Assembly (NCBI GenBank): GCA_016933985.1
Contig: JAFGTU010000114.1
Location: forward strand, 1-8,480
Reading direction: 5' to 3'
Length of the DNA stretch: 8,480 nucleotides
Source: Sedimentisphaerales bacterium
GTDB taxonomy: Bacteria; Planctomycetota; Phycisphaerae; Sedimentisphaerales; Anaerobacaceae
Position numbers and translations under genes: made by a program. Below, piece by piece: positions 7,401-8,480 of the stretch (position 1 is its first letter; the number at the start of each line of letters is the position of its first letter). The notes beneath the pieces were generated by a model, which made no database searches, was not told where the DNA came from, and saw only the letters and a program-made list of their open reading frames with translations.

Positions 7401-7709
7401 TTAGTCCCATCCCTGCTCATCCGGGAAGATGTTTGAGTACTTAACGCTGGTTCTGGGCTGGGCCATCATATCGGCGACCGTATCGCGCCACTTCTGATAA
7501 TGGGCCGTCTCCTTATGCCTGGCCGGGTCGTCGGAGGTGCGATAGACCTCGACCAGCACGAAGCGAGTCGGGTCATCCTTCTGTTGAATTACGTCGAATC
7601 GCGCAATACCGGGCTCCCGGACGCTGTTGCCGGCGTTCTCAACGCTGGCTGCCTTGAACGCCTCGACCTGGTCGGCCTTGACCTGTACGTGAACGTGGAC
7701 TACTAACAT
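7401..7709 (-). CDS. LsrG-like antibiotic-biosynthesis-monooxygenase (ABM) domain protein
   Basis: A complete 102-residue single-domain protein of the dimeric alpha/beta-barrel ABM fold. It begins 'MLVVHVHVQVKADQVEAF' and carries 'SVREPGIARFDVIQQKDDP' (29-47), 'FVLVEVYRT' (50-58) and 'HKETAHYQKW' (65-74). This order matches E. coli LsrG ('NLRFDVLQD...', 'HKTTPHYKT') as I remember it. LsrG isomerises phospho-AI-2; related YgiN-type proteins act on quinols. Here neither activity is certain, and no lsr kinase or transporter gene is visible. It is the first gene of the minus-strand operon, followed after 13 bases by the dehydrogenase. The start is well supported: AAGGAG lies 6 bases upstream. An isomerase or tautomerase acting on a carbonyl compound handled by the dehydrogenase is an inference from context. 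Confidence 0.88.
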   Translation of the reverse strand: MLVVHVHVQVKADQVEAFKAASVENAGNSVREPGIARFDVIQQKDDPTRFVLVEVYRTSDDPARHKETAHYQKWRDTVADMMAQPRTSVKYSNIFPDEQGWD

Positions 7710-7715
7710 GGTTTT

Positions 7716-7721
7716 CTCCTT
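7716..7721 (-). promoter_or_regulatory. Shine-Dalgarno of the ABM gene
   Basis: On the minus strand AAGGAG is followed by 6 bases and then the ATG at 7709. This is a near-ideal ribosome binding site and fixes the start of the first operon gene. Confidence 0.7.
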
Positions 7722-7780
7722 TTTGCGTATAGTCTTCAGCCGGGAGTTTACCAGACCGGGGCCATGCGCACAAAGGATTC

Positions 7781-7810
7781 TTGACCGCGCCGGGGGGACG
7801 TCCCTATACT
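7781..7810 (+). promoter_or_regulatory. Sigma70-type promoter of the N-acetylneuraminate lyase gene
   Basis: TTGACC (7781-7786) and TATACT (7805-7810), each 5 of 6 to consensus, are separated by 18 bases. Transcription would start near 7816-7818, leaving a leader of about 36 bases before the ATG at 7853. It lies in the divergent gap between the lyase and the ABM operon, the usual place for shared control. I saw no convincing operator palindrome. For the opposite direction only a weak minus-strand candidate exists (TTGTGC, 17 bases, TAAACT). Confidence 0.6.
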
Positions 7811-7836
7811 CTTTCAGATGAATCTATTGAACAATT

Positions 7837-7842
7837 AAGAGG
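7837..7842 (+). promoter_or_regulatory. Ribosome binding site of the lyase gene
   Basis: AAGAGG is followed by 10 bases and the ATG at 7853. The spacing is slightly long but within the usable range. This start also puts the conserved 'GLIAAPHTAM' strand right at the N-terminus, as expected for the family. Confidence 0.5.
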
Positions 7843-7852
7843 CGCTACTTAT

Positions 7853-8480
7853 ATGAAGAAGCATTTGACCGGTCTAATCGCCGCTCCTCATACGGCTATG
7901 CACCCCGACGGCAGCTTGAATCTGGAAATGATTGTCAGGCAGGCCCGATGCCTGACAGACAACAGCGTCGAAGGCGCATTCGTTTGCGGCTCGACGGGCG
8001 AGAGCATCTCGCTTAGCACGGCCGAGCGCATGCAGATAGCCGAGCGTTGGAAGGACATAGTCGGCGATGCGCTGCCGGTAATCGTGCACGTGGGCCACCA
8101 CAGCCTTGTCGAAGCCAAGGCCCTCGCTGAGCACGCCCAGAATAAGGTCGGTGCGCACGCGATCGCCTCCCTGGCGCCGAGTTACTTCAAGCCCCGCAGG
8201 CTCGAAGACTTGGTGGGCTTCTGCGCCGAGGTGGCGGCTGCTGCGCCGCATACGCCGTTCTATTATTATCACCAACCCGGATTAAGCGGCGTATCGTTCC
8301 CCATGCCGGAGTTTCTGAGAATGGCCGGCGAGAGAATCCCGAACCTGGCAGGATTAAAGTTTTCCGACGGCGACCTCATGGGCTTCGGGCAGTGCCTTGA
8401 TTTCGCCGAAGACAGGTTCGATATACTCTTCGGGGCGGATGAGGCGCTGCTTGCGGCTTTGGCCCTCGGCGGGCGCGGCG
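7853..8480 (+). CDS. nanA: N-acetylneuraminate lyase (sialic acid aldolase), 3' truncated by window end
   Basis: The first 209 residues of a class I aldolase of the DapA/NanA (TIM-barrel) family; about 90-100 residues are missing at the right edge. The enzyme cleaves N-acetylneuraminate to N-acetylmannosamine and pyruvate through a Lys Schiff base, in the cytoplasm, at the start of sialic acid catabolism. Visible motifs are the carboxylate-binding 'GSTGES' (46-51), 'VIVHVGHHSLVEAKALAEHA' (76-95), the Tyr region 'PFYYYHQPGLSGV' (135-147) with likely catalytic Tyr139, Schiff-base Lys169 in 'LAGLKFSDGDL' (165-175), and 'FGADEALLAALALGG' (193-207). Several stretches ('AAAAP.TPFYYYH', 'GLKFSD.DL..FGQC.D') match the vertebrate lyase as I recall it, more closely than E. 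coli NanA or a dihydrodipicolinate synthase. Another 2-keto-sugar-acid aldolase remains possible. It diverges from the ABM operon; sialate transport or kinase genes would be expected further right. Confidence 0.88.
   Translation, partial: MKKHLTGLIAAPHTAMHPDGSLNLEMIVRQARCLTDNSVEGAFVCGSTGESISLSTAERMQIAERWKDIVGDALPVIVHVGHHSLVEAKALAEHAQNKVGAHAIASLAPSYFKPRRLEDLVGFCAEVAAAAPHTPFYYYHQPGLSGVSFPMPEFLRMAGERIPNLAGLKFSDGDLMGFGQCLDFAEDRFDILFGADEALLAALALGGRG

Noticed and set aside
6915..7444. Two 173-codon plus-strand frames opposite the alcohol dehydrogenase
   Set aside because: Both are shadows of the dehydrogenase coding strand; their translations are not protein-like and no ribosome binding site is seen.
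7826..7835. Small palindrome ATTG-AA-CAAT in the lyase leader as an operator
   Set aside because: Four-base arms are expected by chance and there is no second copy.
7874..8275. 133-codon minus-strand frame opposite the sialate lyase
   Set aside because: The plus strand encodes all lyase motifs through this stretch, and the antisense product has no motif.

Overview
The window reads as bacterial DNA of moderately high GC, most like a member of the Planctomycetota (Phycisphaerae-type anaerobe). This rests on a giant secreted mosaic protein that combines lamin-tail, chitobiase C-terminal, CotH-kinase and dockerin-like modules, a combination I associate with that phylum, and on a lipoprotein alpha/beta hydrolase and an ABM/iron-ADH pair of a kind I also recall from it. 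The taxonomic call is inference.

Layout. (1) Positions 1-4841, plus strand: one very large extracellular protein gene, open at the left edge. It has an N-terminal beta-rich region, a PKD-like domain, a dockerin-like double repeat, lamin-tail domain 1, a chitobiase C-terminal-like domain, a CotH kinase domain, a second chitobiase-like domain and three more lamin-tail domains. The frame breaks once, at about 2994-3012, so it appears as two overlapping ORFs that together read as one protein. (2) 4842-4944: short convergent intergenic gap with a weak inverted repeat. (3) 7709 down to 4945, minus strand: a compact three-gene operon of an LsrG-like ABM-domain protein, a group III iron-type alcohol dehydrogenase and a secreted or lipid-anchored alpha/beta hydrolase, with gaps of 13 and 10 bases. 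(4) 7710-7852: divergent intergenic region with a strong sigma70-type promoter facing right. (5) 7853 to the right edge, plus strand: the first 209 codons of an N-acetylneuraminate lyase, strikingly like the animal enzyme.

How the genes may work together. The right half looks like small-molecule catabolism: a sialate lyase releasing ManNAc and pyruvate, divergently paired with an operon for an envelope esterase-like hydrolase, an NAD(P)-dependent alcohol dehydrogenase and a small ABM isomerase/monooxygenase-like protein. A shared glycan-degradation theme is plausible but not shown by the sequence. The CotH/lamin-tail gene converges on this block and is probably a separate transcription unit. 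I found no tRNA, rRNA, CRISPR array, transposase or phage gene, and nothing that clearly amounts to an undescribed system. The most unusual items are the frameshifted CotH mosaic with its alternating lamin-tail subtypes and the dehydrogenase with an altered metal site.
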